Origin: Bog-473 sp963701955
GTDB taxonomy: Bacteria; Actinomycetota; Acidimicrobiia; Acidimicrobiales; RAAP-2
Direction: 5' to 3'
Assembly (NCBI GenBank): GCA_963701955.1
Contig: OY969694.1
Coordinates: 3,038,001 to 3,102,000, forward strand
DNA: 64,000 nt
Positions within the stretch are counted from its first letter, which is position 1; each line of letters starts with the position of its first letter. The notes under the pieces were generated by a model. The model saw only the letters and a program-made list of their open reading frames with translations. It searched no databases and was not told the DNA's origin. Made by a program: the position numbers and the translations under genes. This document shows positions 50,443 through 60,344 of the stretch, piece after piece.

Positions 50443-53281
50443 ATGGACGGAGATGGAAAAAGGGTGCACGAAGCGAGAGGAGGATGGCGTCTGACACCTC
50501 GACACCGGCGGAATGGGAGCCGCCCCTTGTATTGGACCGTCCTGCAGCTTTCGGGGGCCGCGCTCTTCATCGCCGCCGCGGTGACCCTGGGGCTGAGCGT
50601 CGGCGCCGGTGCCACCGGACCCACCTCCGGCTCCATCATCTCGAACGCGGCGCAATGTTCGACGACGTGCGCCGCCATCCCTTTTTCGAGTGGCCAGAAC
50701 ATCAATGTGGTCGTTCCGGCCAATGAGACCTTCTCGGCCGACGATGGCTTGAACAACAACAACAGCGGCATCAACATCGTCGAGTGTTCTGCCCCCAACG
50801 GCGTCCTTCCCACCAACACGGCTGCCTGTGACGGCAACACCATCGTGGCTGGCATCTTGCCCAACCTCGACGGGTCGTTCAGTGAATCGAATTTCACCCT
50901 CTACGCCCTTCCGGACAGCATCTCGCTCGGTGAGGGCTCGAGTGGCACCCCCTGTGGTCAAACGGCCGCCACCGAGTGCATCCTCTACATCGGCAACAAC
51001 CAGGGCGACTTCACTCAGCCGCACTTGTGGTCCGCCCCCTTCTACATCGCACCCGACACCGGCGATGCCGGGACGAACCCGGGCGACGGCTCGGCGCCGG
51101 CGGTGGCGACCACCCCCTCGGCCAGCCTCTCGACCGCCGTCGCCTCGCCGACGACGGTCACCGCGGACGGCGTGGACCTCTCGACCGTCACCGTGACGCT
51201 GCTCGCCACGGGCGGGGTGCCCGTCCAGGGCAAGACGGTCGCGCTCGAGCTCGTCGTCTTCGACCACCACTGTGTCGGGGCCCTCGCCCGCCGTGACCGA
51301 CGCCAACGGGCAGACGACGTTCACCGTCACCGACACGGCCCCTGAGACAGTCACGCTCACCGCGAGCGACAGCGCCGACAGCGTCACCGTGGCCCAGAAA
51401 CCGACCGTGGTGTTCCAGGCGCCCAAGGTGGATCCGACCCACTCGACAGTGAGCGCCAACCCGACGAACGTCGCCAGCGGCTCGACCACCATCACCGTCA
51501 CCCTGCGGGACCAGGCCGCCAACGCCCAACCCGTGGCCGGACAGACGGTCACGCTGGCCGGCACAGGAAGTGCCGTCATCACGGCCCCGGCGACCCCCAA
51601 CATCACGAACGCACAAGGGGTGGTCACGTTCAGCGCGACCGATACCGCTTCGGAGATCGTGACGTTCACCGCGACCGACACAACGGGAAGCACCGTCATC
51701 GCGAACACTGCCTCGGTGACCTTCGGGACGCTCAGCGTGTCAGGATCCGATTCCACCGTGACGGCTTCGTCACCGGCTCCGCTCGGGTCCAGTGGGACCA
51801 CGGCGGTCGTCACGCTGTTGACGTCGACCGACAGCCCCGTGGCGGGCAAGACCGTCACGCTGAGCTCGTCATCGGGGACTGCTGTCATCGGCGCCGCGTC
51901 CCCGGCGGCGACCGGGGCGAACGGGCAGGTGTCCTTCTCCGTGACCGACACCGTGGCGGAGACGGTGACCTTGACCGCAACCGATACCACCGACAACGTG
52001 ACCCTCTCGTCCACGCCCTCCGTGGTCTTCGCCTCGGGGGCACCGTCCGGATCCGCGTCGACCGTGACAGCCTCCGCCACGACCTCGACGGCCGACGGAG
52101 AAACCCAGACCCTGATCACCGTCACCGTGAACGACCAGTTCGGGCACCCCTTGGCCGGCAAGACCATCACGCTCCAGGGCGCGCCCAGTGGCGGAATCCA
52201 GACGCACCCCATCGCGGTCGGGAGCTCGACACCTGGGGTGACTGACTCCTCTGGCATCGCGGAGTTCGAGGCGGACGACAGCGTTGCCGAGTCGGTCACC
52301 TTTACGGCCACCGACACCACCGACAACGTCGTCCTGACCAAGACGGTGTCGATCACGTACACCCCGGGGCCGGCCGACCCCGCTGGACTCGGGACCACGG
52401 TCACGGTGAACCCGGCCAACCCTGCGGCTGACGGTACGACGCCGTCGACCGTCACCGTCACCTTGGCGGACTACTTCTCGAATCCGGTGGCCGGCAAGAC
52501 CATCACACTCAAGGCCCTGAACGGGAGTTCCACGATCACGACGGTCAGTGGCGTGACAAGTCAGGCCGGACAGGCAACCTTCACGGTCACCGATTCCACT
52601 GCAGAGGTGGTGACGTATCAGGCCACCGACGTCACGGACTCGAACGCCGTCCTCGATTCGGAAGGGGTCGTGACGTTCGGCAACCCCCCGGCCCCTCCTC
52701 CGACCGCTGCCGACTGCTCTGTGACCGCGAACCCGAGCAACCTTCCGGGGGACGGGAAGCAGACGTCCACGGTGGTGGTCCACCTCTACGACGACAGCGG
52801 AGATCCGGTCTCGGGCAAGACGGTGAAACTGACCGCGGCCAGCGGCAGCTCCACGGTCACGGCGACGAATGCCACGACGGACAACACCGGCGTGGCGACG
52901 TTCGCGGTGAGCGATACGACGGCGGAAGCAGTGAAGTACATCGCCGAGGACACGTCGGACAGCCTGACGTTGACGGCGATCCCGGTCACGATCACGTTCA
53001 CTGCGGCCACCACCACGACTACCAGCACGACCACGACGACGACGTCGTCATCGGGGACCACCACTACGACAACGACGGCACCTGGCGCGGTCGTATCGTC
53101 TGGCACGACTGGGGGCGGCTTCACCGGGACGACGGGTAACACGGGAACCGGGTCCAGCGCGGCGCTCGCCTCGACCGGCTCCCCGGCGCTTCTGCCGTGG
53201 TTGATCGGGGCCGGCGCAGTGTTCATGTTCATCGGCGCCATTGGGCGCCGCCGATTCAATGGAGACCGCAATGACGCTTGA
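50443..53281 (+). CDS. Anchored surface protein: neocarzinostatin-like domain plus six invasin-type Ig repeats, LASTG sorting signal
   Basis: Starts near ATG 50443. A hydrophobic signal LSGAALFIAAAVTLGLSVGA is followed by a neocarzinostatin-like domain almost identical in plan to the 47518 protein (INIVECSAPNG, CDGNTIVAGILPNLDGSF, TECILYIGNNQGDFTQPHLW). Then come six Ig-like repeats of about 95-100 residues with VAGKTVTL and G-x-x-FSVTDTVAETVTLTATDTT motifs, typical of invasin/intimin (Big_1) domains, and a Thr-rich stalk. The end, LASTGSPALLPWLIGAG with a helix and GRRRFNG, is a LAxTG sorting signal for a class E sortase. One extra base near 51250 breaks the frame; corrected length is 945 residues. 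First gene of the overlapping operon. Confidence 0.8.
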
Positions 53282-53792
53282 CCGTGCCGGCAGAGGGGTG
53301 AGAGTGCTCGTTTCGTCCTGCATCGGAGCGACGGTGTTCGCCGGGATCGTCGTCGGCTCGGCGGGGACGTCGGGTGCGGTCGCGCCGCCCGCTCTGAAGA
53401 TCACCGCCGGCCCGTATCACAACGGACAGGAGATCAATCTGTCGGTCGGTCCGAACAAGTACTTCACGCCCTATTCGCGCATCAACATCCTCGAGTGCGC
53501 GGACCCTGGTGGGCTGACAAAGAACCTCCCCGTCAATGTCGACAGTTGTGATGGGAACACCATCCAAGGAGTCACCATTCTCGTGGCTCCGAACGGCAGC
53601 TTCTTCGAGCACGGATATCAGCTGTACTCGCTTCCGAATTCGTCACAGCTCGGGGAGAGCTCGAACACGCTGCCCAAGTGCAATCAGACGAAGGCGTGTG
53701 TGCTCTACATCGGGCAGAACCAAGAAAAGTTCACGGCGCCGAAAATGTTCTCACCGGCCTTTCGGATTTCGAAGGCGGGCAAGCATTCGTGA
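53271..53792 (+). CDS. Secreted neocarzinostatin-like protein (short form)
   Basis: ATG 53271 overlaps the end of the preceding gene by 11 bp and has GGAGA at 53261-53265. Signal: VLVSSCIGATVFAGIVVGSA. Domain: GQEINLSVGPNKYFTPYSRI, NILECADPGG, CDGNTIQGVTILVAPNGSFF, YSLPNSSQLGESS and CVLYIGQNQEKFTAPKMFSP. It has the same four Cys positions as its paralogues but no C-terminal anchor, ending RISKAGKHS, so the product should be released. Intact, 173 residues. Confidence 0.7.
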   Translation: MTLDRAGRGVRVLVSSCIGATVFAGIVVGSAGTSGAVAPPALKITAGPYHNGQEINLSVGPNKYFTPYSRINILECADPGGLTKNLPVNVDSCDGNTIQGVTILVAPNGSFFEHGYQLYSLPNSSQLGESSNTLPKCNQTKACVLYIGQNQEKFTAPKMFSPAFRISKAGKHS

Positions 53793-54573
53793 AGACGCTT
53801 TGGAGCGTGCGGGGCGTTCGATCCATCGTGATGATCGTGTTCGCGCTCTGTGTCGCCACGGGTGCGGAGGCCGTGTTCGTCGAGATCGCCTCGGCCGACG
53901 CCTCACCGCCGGCACTGCACGTTTCGCCCGGGGGCAATCTGAGCGACGGTCAGACGATCACCGTCGCAGTGGGGCCGAACGGTTACTTCACCCCTCATGC
54001 CGGCGTGAAGATTCTGGAGTGCGCCGATCCGGGCGGCACGCAGGCGAACCTTCCCAAGGACGACTCGACCTGTGACGGGAACACCATTCAGGGGATTTCG
54101 ATCCTGATCGGTAGCGACGGGAGCTTCTCCGACAGTACCTATCAGGTCTACATGTTGCCGAGCCAGACGCTTGGCGAGCAGTCGAACTTCAAGCCCATCT
54201 GCAATCAGACCAACGACTGCGTTCTGTATGTCGGACAGAATCAGAACGACTTCACCGCCCCCAAGGTGTTCTCCGCGCCTTTCTTGATCTCTCCGGGCTC
54301 GGGGGCTGCCACCACGACTTCGACGACCGGGGCGGCCTCGAGCGGGAGTTCCGGCGCCGCCGCGACCACCAGGCGTCCAGCACGTCCAGCACGTCCGGCA
54401 CGACAGCCAGAACATCCGCCTCGTCGGCCGACGCGAGCGCGACCCTCACCGGCGCCACGAGCCTGGCCAATACCGGCGCTCCGGCCGACATCGTCTGGAT
54501 CGTTGGGTTCGGCACCACGCTTCTCCTCACTGGCGCCATCGGGCGCCGCCGGGCCATGCGGTGGGAGCGATGA
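53789..54573 (+). CDS. Anchored neocarzinostatin-like protein with LANTG sorting signal
   Basis: GTG 53789 overlaps the previous stop (GTGA). Signal: VMIVFALCVATGAEAVFV. Domain: GQTITVAVGPNGYFTPHAGV, KILECADPGG, CDGNTIQGISILIGSDGSF, LGEQSNF and DCVLYVGQNQNDFTAPKVFS, the closest relative being the gene just upstream. A Ser/Thr/Gly stalk and a frame change near 54355 (one base missing or two extra) lead to TGATSLANTGAPADIVWIVG and GAIGRRRAMRWER, a second LAxTG-type signal. The stop overlaps the pstC start (ATGA). Confidence 0.72.
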
Positions 54574-55562
54574 GCACCATCACTCCCGAAAGGAGCATGC
54601 CCGCCTCGGCCCACCGCGAGGACATCCCGATAGACCTGAACATCAAGCCGGTTGGAGCTGACAGGATCTTCAACGGGGTGCTGGCCAGCAGCAGTGGGTT
54701 CGTTCTCGCGTTGCTCTCTGCCGTCGTCGTGTTCCTTTGCTACTACGGGTTTGAGGCCTTCCGCGAGGGCGGGTTCGGGCTCTTCACGGATCCAACTTGG
54801 TCCCCGGACTCACATCACTTCGGCATGATGTCCCTTCTGGTGGGCTCCATCGCCATCGCGCTCATCGCGGTTGCACTTGCAGCGCCGATTTCGTTGGCCG
54901 CCGCGCTAATGATCAACGAATATGCGCCACGACAGATGAAGGCCTTCCTGACGGGGGTCATCGACATGCTGGCGACAGTTCCGAGCATCGTGTACGGCTT
55001 CTGGGGGCTGCTTCTCATCTCGAACCTGCAGGCTGCTCCCGCTCGGTGGCTCGTGACCCACGCCAGCTTCGTGCCGATCTTCCGCTCGGTCAGTCCGACG
55101 CAGTTCGTGAAGTCCATCTTCGCCTGCGGGTTGATCTGTGCCGTGACCATCATTCCCATCATCACGTCAATCAGCCGTGAAGTGATGGCACAGGCGCCTC
55201 GCGACGTCTGCGAGGCGGCACTCGCGCTGGGGGGCACACGTTGGGGAATGGTGACCGACGTCATCCTGCCTTTCTCGCGCAACGGCATCCTGGGTGCGGT
55301 CCTCTTGGGTATCGGCAGAGGCCTCGGAGAGACGATGATCGTGTTCCTGGTCCTCTCCCAGGGCAACCATCTGACCGTTGCGCTGATGGGACCGGGGGGC
55401 CTCGGGTCGATTGCCGCCGAGATCACGGCCAACTTCGACACCGCCTCGCACATTTCGCAGAGCGGGTTGATCCTCCTCGGCCTGATCCTTTTCGCGACGA
55501 CCCTGGCCATCAACATCGTGGCCAGGCTGGTCGTCGAGCGCTCGGGCGGGAGCGGGCTGTGA
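54570..55562 (+). CDS. pstC: Phosphate ABC transporter permease PstC
   Basis: Start ATG 54570 overlaps the previous stop by 4 bp. 330 residues with about six membrane segments (LALLSAVVVFLCYYGFEAF, LLVGSIAIALIAVALAAPIS, IPIITSISREV). The permease motif facing PstB is EAALALGGTRWGMVTDVILP (EAA loop), and GIGRGLGETMIVFLVLSQGN is typical of PstC/PstA. With PstA it forms the membrane channel of a phosphate-type importer. Intact. Confidence 0.92.
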   Translation: MSTITPERSMPASAHREDIPIDLNIKPVGADRIFNGVLASSSGFVLALLSAVVVFLCYYGFEAFREGGFGLFTDPTWSPDSHHFGMMSLLVGSIAIALIAVALAAPISLAAALMINEYAPRQMKAFLTGVIDMLATVPSIVYGFWGLLLISNLQAAPARWLVTHASFVPIFRSVSPTQFVKSIFACGLICAVTIIPIITSISREVMAQAPRDVCEAALALGGTRWGMVTDVILPFSRNGILGAVLLGIGRGLGETMIVFLVLSQGNHLTVALMGPGGLGSIAAEITANFDTASHISQSGLILLGLILFATTLAINIVARLVVERSGGSGL

Positions 55563-56720
55563 CGCAGACCCTCGAGCGCCCGGTGGCGGCGGAGCCACTG
55601 GTCGAGCTGCCACCCGATCGGCCGCAGCGCAAACGGTCAGTCCCACGCTCCACGGTCATTGAGATGGCTGGTTCGGCCGTTTCCGCTTTCGCCCTGGTGT
55701 GGCTCGCCTTCACCGTGGCGGGGATCGCCGGCCCTCTCGGGTTTGCGTTCTGCGCCATCGCGGCCTTCCTGATCATCTACGGCTTCGTCTGCTGGGGTCG
55801 CTACGGCGTCCTGGCCATGAAGGACCGGTTGGCGACCGTGACCATCTGGACGGGGGCGCTCGCCGCGTTCATCCCACTGGCCGCGGTCATCCTCTACGTC
55901 ATCTTCAAGGGCGCTGCCGTGGTGTTCGCCCGCTTCCCGCATTTTCTGGTGGCGGACATGTCAGGCCTGACGGCGAGGTCGCCTGTGACGGCCGTGGGCG
56001 CCGGGCCGGCCATCGTCGGGACCATCGAGCAGGTCGGTCTGGCCACGCTGTTCACCGTCCCCCTCGCTGTCCTCACGGCGACCTACCTGGTGAACAACCG
56101 AAATGCCTTCTCCAAGGTTGTGAGCAACGTGGTCGACGCCATGACCGGCGCACCCGCCATCATCGCCGGCATCTTCATCTACCTGCTCTGGGTGGTTCCG
56201 CAGAAGGAGAACGGCCAGACAGGGCTGGCCGCCGCGCTGGCCCTCTCGGTCATGATGCTGCCCATCGTCACCCGCGCCTCCCAGGAGGTGATCGCCATCG
56301 TCCCAGGATCGCTGCGGGAGGCTGCGCTCGCGCTCGGGATCTCCCCAATGGCGGTCCGTGCTCCGGGTCATGCTGCCGACTGCTCGCGTCGGGCTGGTCA
56401 CTGCCATGATCCTGGGCATCGCCCGCGTCGCCGGTGAGACCGCGCCCGTCCTGTTCACCGCCGGGGGCAATGCGCACTACAACTGGAATCCGTTCTACGG
56501 GAAGCAGGACGACCTTCCTCTCCGCATCAAGGAGCTCATCTTCCAACCGGGCGCCAATATCACGCGGGTCGCGTGGGGGGTGTCCTTCGTGCTGGTCCTC
56601 GTCGTCCTGACGCTGTTCATCCTGGCCCGCCTCATCGGAGCGAAGAAGCCCGGCCCTAGTGGCTTCACCGTTCCGTGGCGTACCAGGCGCTCACCCGAGG
56701 AAGTAGCAGAAGATCTATGA
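55559..56720 (+). CDS. pstA: Phosphate ABC transporter permease PstA
   Basis: GTG 55559 overlaps the pstC stop (GTGA). After a polar 40-residue N-terminus there is an extra membrane pair (FALVWLAFTVAGIAGPLGFA, CAIAAFLIIYGFVC) before the standard PstA core. The EAA loop reads LREAALALGISP, then WRSVLRVMLPTARVGLVTAM and AGETAPVLFTAGG, typical of PstA. One extra base near 56348 breaks the frame; corrected length is 386 residues, longer than the usual 280-300 because of the extra N-terminal segments. Confidence 0.88.
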
Positions 56721-56803
56721 GCGGCCATCCGAGAACCACGAACCCGGTGGCCCAGGCCCAGCACGAAGTCCGTCCAACCGGAGAGACCAAGGAGCCATTG
56801 AGG

Positions 56804-58549
56804 ATGCGAATCGTCCAGCGAGGCACGCGGCAGCACCGAACCATGAAGCCCTTGGGGTGGTGCGGGCGGATCATCGGGATGGGAGTCCTGTCCGCGCTGT
56901 CAGTCGCCGCCGTCGGCACCGCGGCGGGAGCGGACGGGGCGACGGCCACCAGCAGCACCGCCAGCACGACGACCAGCACGCCGACAAGCACAACATCTGG
57001 TGTGCCGAGCGGAGTGACCACCACGACCGCGGTGAAGGGGACCGAACCCTCGCCGGGTGTGAAGTCCACGTCCCTGTTGCACACACCCGACGTGAGCGCG
57101 CATACGACCCCGTCGCCCATCAACGGCACCGGTTCTTCGTTCGCCTCACCGGCGATCGAGACATGGGTGAACACAACTCACGGTGCCCCGTACAACCTGT
57201 CCATGAACTGGGCCCCCTCCAACTCGGGAACAGGCCGGTACGAGTTCACAAACCAGACCACGGACTTCGCCGTGAGCGACATCGGCTACGTGGGCAACAC
57301 GGACACGACACCGCCCAGCTTCGCCTTCAACTTCATTCCGATTACCGCCGGCGGCATCGCGTTCATGTACCACGTGCCCGGGGTCAACAAGCAACTGCAG
57401 CTGAGCAGCTTGACGGCGTGCGGCCTGCTGACCGGTGGCATCAAGAACTGGAACGATCCCACCATCGCCGCCGATAATCCGGGTGTCAGTCTCCCCAATC
57501 TGCCGGTCGTCCCGGTGACGGAGAGCGACTCGGCCGGGACGAACTACGTGCTCGAAGAGTGGTGCATCGACGAGCAGCCCGCGTTGTGGTCGGCCTTCGT
57601 GTCGGCACAAAACTCCCAGTCCGGTGGCCCGACCGACGGCGTTGCTCTTTCCCCGACTGCCCCCAACTCGAACTGGCCGGGGATCAAGGGCGGTCTCGAC
57701 GACCAGTCGACCACGGCGGTGGCGAGTGACGTGGCCAACAACGGAGGTGGAATCGGCGCCGTCCAGGTGAAGTACGCCGAAGAGGAATCCGGGTTCGGCG
57801 GCACGGACCCGTCGAAGAACGTGGCACTGGTGAAGAACGCCAGTGGCGACTTCACGGCTCCGACCCCGGTCGACGTCGCTTCGGCCCTGGCCTACGCGTC
57901 GCAGCTTCCCAACGGTACACACCAACTGAATTTCAACGGGTTGGGCCCGCACGTCTACAACCCGTCCACCTACAGCTACCTGCTGACACCGACGACGGGA
58001 TGGGCCGCCTCCAAGGGTGACACCATGAGCCAGTTCGTCAACTACGTGCTCACGCTGGGCCAACAGACGGCGCCCTCGTTCGGCTACGCAAGCTTGGGAC
58101 TCTCGCTCGAGCAGTACGGCATCACCGCGGTGCAGCACAATGTCCCGGGTGCGGTACCGCCGACCGCAGCCGAGCAGCAGGCGTACTCGTGTGGCGACCT
58201 GACCCCGGCGGAGGTCGCCGCAGGGCAGACCACGCCGACCTGCGGGGTGGTCAACCAGACCGCCGCACCCCCTGGGGCCAATCAGGGCACTGCCACCGGG
58301 GGCGCGGTGTCCGGGACGAAGACGGCAAGTGCTGCGACGACGGCCGCCAGCAAGGGCGGGTCCGGGTCCGGGTCCGGCGGGGGATCGTCCGCTGGTGGCG
58401 CGAATGCGGCCGTCTCACTGGCGGGAACCTCCGCCATGGCGGGCACCGGCATCGACGCAATCCCGTTCACGGTGTTGGGACTCTGTCTGCTCGTGATCGG
58501 TGTCGTCGGCCGCCGGCGCTTCAAGCGACGAGCGGGCGGTGTGGTGTGA
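56804..58549 (+). CDS. pstS: PstS-type phosphate-binding protein with C-terminal cell-wall anchor
   Basis: Chosen start ATG 56804 has AAGGAG at 56789-56794 and gives a normal signal peptide (IIGMGVLSALSVAAVGTAAG); ATG 56717, overlapping pstA, is an alternative. After a Thr-rich linker the binding domain shows INGTGSSFASPAIETWVN and SNSGTGRYEFTNQTTDFAVSD, the phosphate-contact loops of PstS, then GGIAFMYHVPGVNKQLQLS, GIKNWNDPTIAADNPGV, VVPVTESDSAGTNY and IGAVQVKYAEE. It ends with a Gly/Ser stalk, SAMAGTGIDAIPFTVLG, a helix and GRRRFKRR, a sorting-signal-like end. Most PstS proteins are lipoproteins or free; anchoring here is unusual. No frame error. Confidence 0.85.
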   Translation: MRIVQRGTRQHRTMKPLGWCGRIIGMGVLSALSVAAVGTAAGADGATATSSTASTTTSTPTSTTSGVPSGVTTTTAVKGTEPSPGVKSTSLLHTPDVSAHTTPSPINGTGSSFASPAIETWVNTTHGAPYNLSMNWAPSNSGTGRYEFTNQTTDFAVSDIGYVGNTDTTPPSFAFNFIPITAGGIAFMYHVPGVNKQLQLSSLTACGLLTGGIKNWNDPTIAADNPGVSLPNLPVVPVTESDSAGTNYVLEEWCIDEQPALWSAFVSAQNSQSGGPTDGVALSPTAPNSNWPGIKGGLDDQSTTAVASDVANNGGGIGAVQVKYAEEESGFGGTDPSKNVALVKNASGDFTAPTPVDVASALAYASQLPNGTHQLNFNGLGPHVYNPSTYSYLLTPTTGWAASKGDTMSQFVNYVLTLGQQTAPSFGYASLGLSLEQYGITAVQHNVPGAVPPTAAEQQAYSCGDLTPAEVAAGQTTPTCGVVNQTAAPPGANQGTATGGAVSGTKTASAATTAASKGGSGSGSGGGSSAGGANAAVSLAGTSAMAGTGIDAIPFTVLGLCLLVIGVVGRRRFKRRAGGVV

Positions 58550-60081
58550 GGTCCCTGCTGAACGGGCGTCACGTCCTCATGGTTGCGCTGGCGGCTGTGC
58601 TGTCTGCGGCGGCCTGGACATGTCCCTCGCCAAGCGTCGTCGGCGCCTCCACACCGGCCGGCACCCTCTTCGGCGAAGGCGGCGACGCCATGACACCTGT
58701 CATGATAAAGCTCCTCCACGACGACGCCACTGCTTTGTCGCCAGATGTCGCGTCGTACACGAACGTCAACCTGGAGCATGGGATTACGGACTTCATTGGC
58801 TCTTCGCCGGGTACCTTCGGCAATGACTTTGCGGTGACCGAGCGGCCCCTGACGGCGGCAGAAGCAGCCACGGCGAAGGCGAACGGGCGCACGTTCGCCT
58901 ACGTCCCGTTCGTGGCGGGCCCGGTGGCACTCATGACCCTGGTTCCGGACTCGAGCTACGCCGGCTCCACCACGATTAATTCCAATCAGTACTGCCAGAA
59001 CATCCCGCTCAGCCTCGAGAATCTCGACGGCATCTATGGAGCCGAAACACCCCAGTACAGCGGATGGGGCGACTCGCGGATCAGCTGCACCAGTCCGCCC
59101 ACCGCACCGACGCCTGCGGACTCACTGAAGTTCTTCCGCTGGGCCAACCTCGACCCGACGATGGAGAACTACGCGCTGATGTCGCTGCTCGACAGCACGA
59201 CGACCTCACAGGCGTCGTTCGCTGCCGGTTTGACCGCGGCCACCACCGCGGCTTCGACCACGGACCCGACGGCAAGCGAGCACTGGCCCTATTCGGGTAC
59301 GGCCCTTACCGGTGGCGATAACGCCACGGTGGGCAAGCTCATCGGATTGGACGCACGGACCGGAGCGCCGAGCTCGGTGGCCACTCAGCTCAGCCTCGGC
59401 GCCATCATGCCGGTGGCGTCCGTGTGGACTGGGGACCCATTGGGGGTGAGATGGAACCTGCCCACCGCCGCAGTCCAGAACGCTGAGGGAGCCTATGTCC
59501 CCCCGTCCACTGCTTCAGCCCAGGCCGCCGAGGCGGATGCCACGTTCACCACGACCTCCGATCCGACGACGAGCAACCTCGTCACCTTCAATGCGAACGC
59601 CACCGACGCCAGCGCCTACAACAACTACTTGATGCTCGAGAGCTACCTCGTCGTCCCGACAAACGGGCTCTCCGCCGACAAGGCGCTGGCGTTGGCCCAG
59701 CTCATCCGGTACGCCGTTGGCACAAAGGGGCAGGCGGCCATCGAGGCGCTGGGGGCGGCCCCGGCCACCTCCGCCATGGTGGCAGCCGACCTGACCGTGG
59801 CCCAACAGCTCGACGCCGAGGCGGCCGCCGCGCCGCCCACGACCTCAACCACCACGACCACGGCGGCGGGCTCGACCACCACGACGACGACGGTCGCAGG
59901 GTCGGGTGTCGGAACTGCGGGCAGTTCCCCGAGCACGTCGGCCGGAACTGCGGGTTCGTCCTCGGGCGGCCTGGCCGTCACGGGCAGCGATCCGCTCCCG
60001 CTCGTAGGTCTGGGCGTCGCCCTCTTGATCTTCGGCGAGGTCTCCCGGCAGGTCGTGCGACGACGAAAGGGAAGGGCATGA
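58546..60081 (+). CDS. Second PstS-like binding protein with LAVTG sorting signal
   Basis: GTG 58546 overlaps the previous stop (GTGA). Signal: VLMVALAAVLSAAAWTC. The mature part has TLFGEGGDAMTPVMIKLLH, DFAVTERPLTAAEAATAKAN, FAYVPFVAGPVALMTLVP, IPLSLENLDGIYG and YNNYLMLESYLVVPTNGLSA, giving a periplasmic-binding fold related to PstS but lacking clear phosphate-binding loops. It ends in a Thr/Ser stalk, GGLAVTGSDPLPLVGLGVA and RRRKGRA, a LAxTG-type signal. 511 residues, intact. Its ligand may differ from that of PstS, or it may be a structural partner. Confidence 0.7.
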   Translation: MRSLLNGRHVLMVALAAVLSAAAWTCPSPSVVGASTPAGTLFGEGGDAMTPVMIKLLHDDATALSPDVASYTNVNLEHGITDFIGSSPGTFGNDFAVTERPLTAAEAATAKANGRTFAYVPFVAGPVALMTLVPDSSYAGSTTINSNQYCQNIPLSLENLDGIYGAETPQYSGWGDSRISCTSPPTAPTPADSLKFFRWANLDPTMENYALMSLLDSTTTSQASFAAGLTAATTAASTTDPTASEHWPYSGTALTGGDNATVGKLIGLDARTGAPSSVATQLSLGAIMPVASVWTGDPLGVRWNLPTAAVQNAEGAYVPPSTASAQAAEADATFTTTSDPTTSNLVTFNANATDASAYNNYLMLESYLVVPTNGLSADKALALAQLIRYAVGTKGQAAIEALGAAPATSAMVAADLTVAQQLDAEAAAAPPTTSTTTTTAAGSTTTTTTVAGSGVGTAGSSPSTSAGTAGSSSGGLAVTGSDPLPLVGLGVALLIFGEVSRQVVRRRKGRA

Positions 60082-60344
60082 GCGGACAACACCCTGCCGG
60101 GCTGCAGAGCAGCCGCATCTTTGGTGATCTGACCAATCCGGGCCGGTCCAGCTTCGATTGGGCCGTCTTCTTCTCCGCCGCCGCGCTGATCATCCCGCTG
60201 TCGGGTCTTCTCGGGCTGCTCTTCGCTGACCGCAGTCGCCGCAAGGGCTATGGACGCTGGAAGGCCGCTTTGGCCGCCGTGATCTGGTGCATGTTCCTCG
60301 GAGTCGTGTTCCGGGGGGTCCTCAACGTGGGGCTGATCCCGTGA
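60078..60344 (+). CDS. Small membrane protein in the pst operon
   Basis: 88 residues; ATG 60078 overlaps the previous stop and its own stop overlaps pstB (GTGA). Two membrane segments (WAVFFSAAALIIPLSGLLGL, WKAALAAVIWCMFLGVVF) are joined by a short basic loop (ADRSRRKGYGRW). I know of no described Pst subunit of this kind. Position between binding protein and ATPase suggests an accessory to the transporter or to protein anchoring. Confidence 0.7.
   Translation: MSGQHPAGLQSSRIFGDLTNPGRSSFDWAVFFSAAALIIPLSGLLGLLFADRSRRKGYGRWKAALAAVIWCMFLGVVFRGVLNVGLIP

Noticed and set aside
53271..54573. The two neocarzinostatin-like genes as one split gene
   Set aside because: Each has its own signal peptide and complete domain, and the overlap is a clean GTGA start-stop junction.
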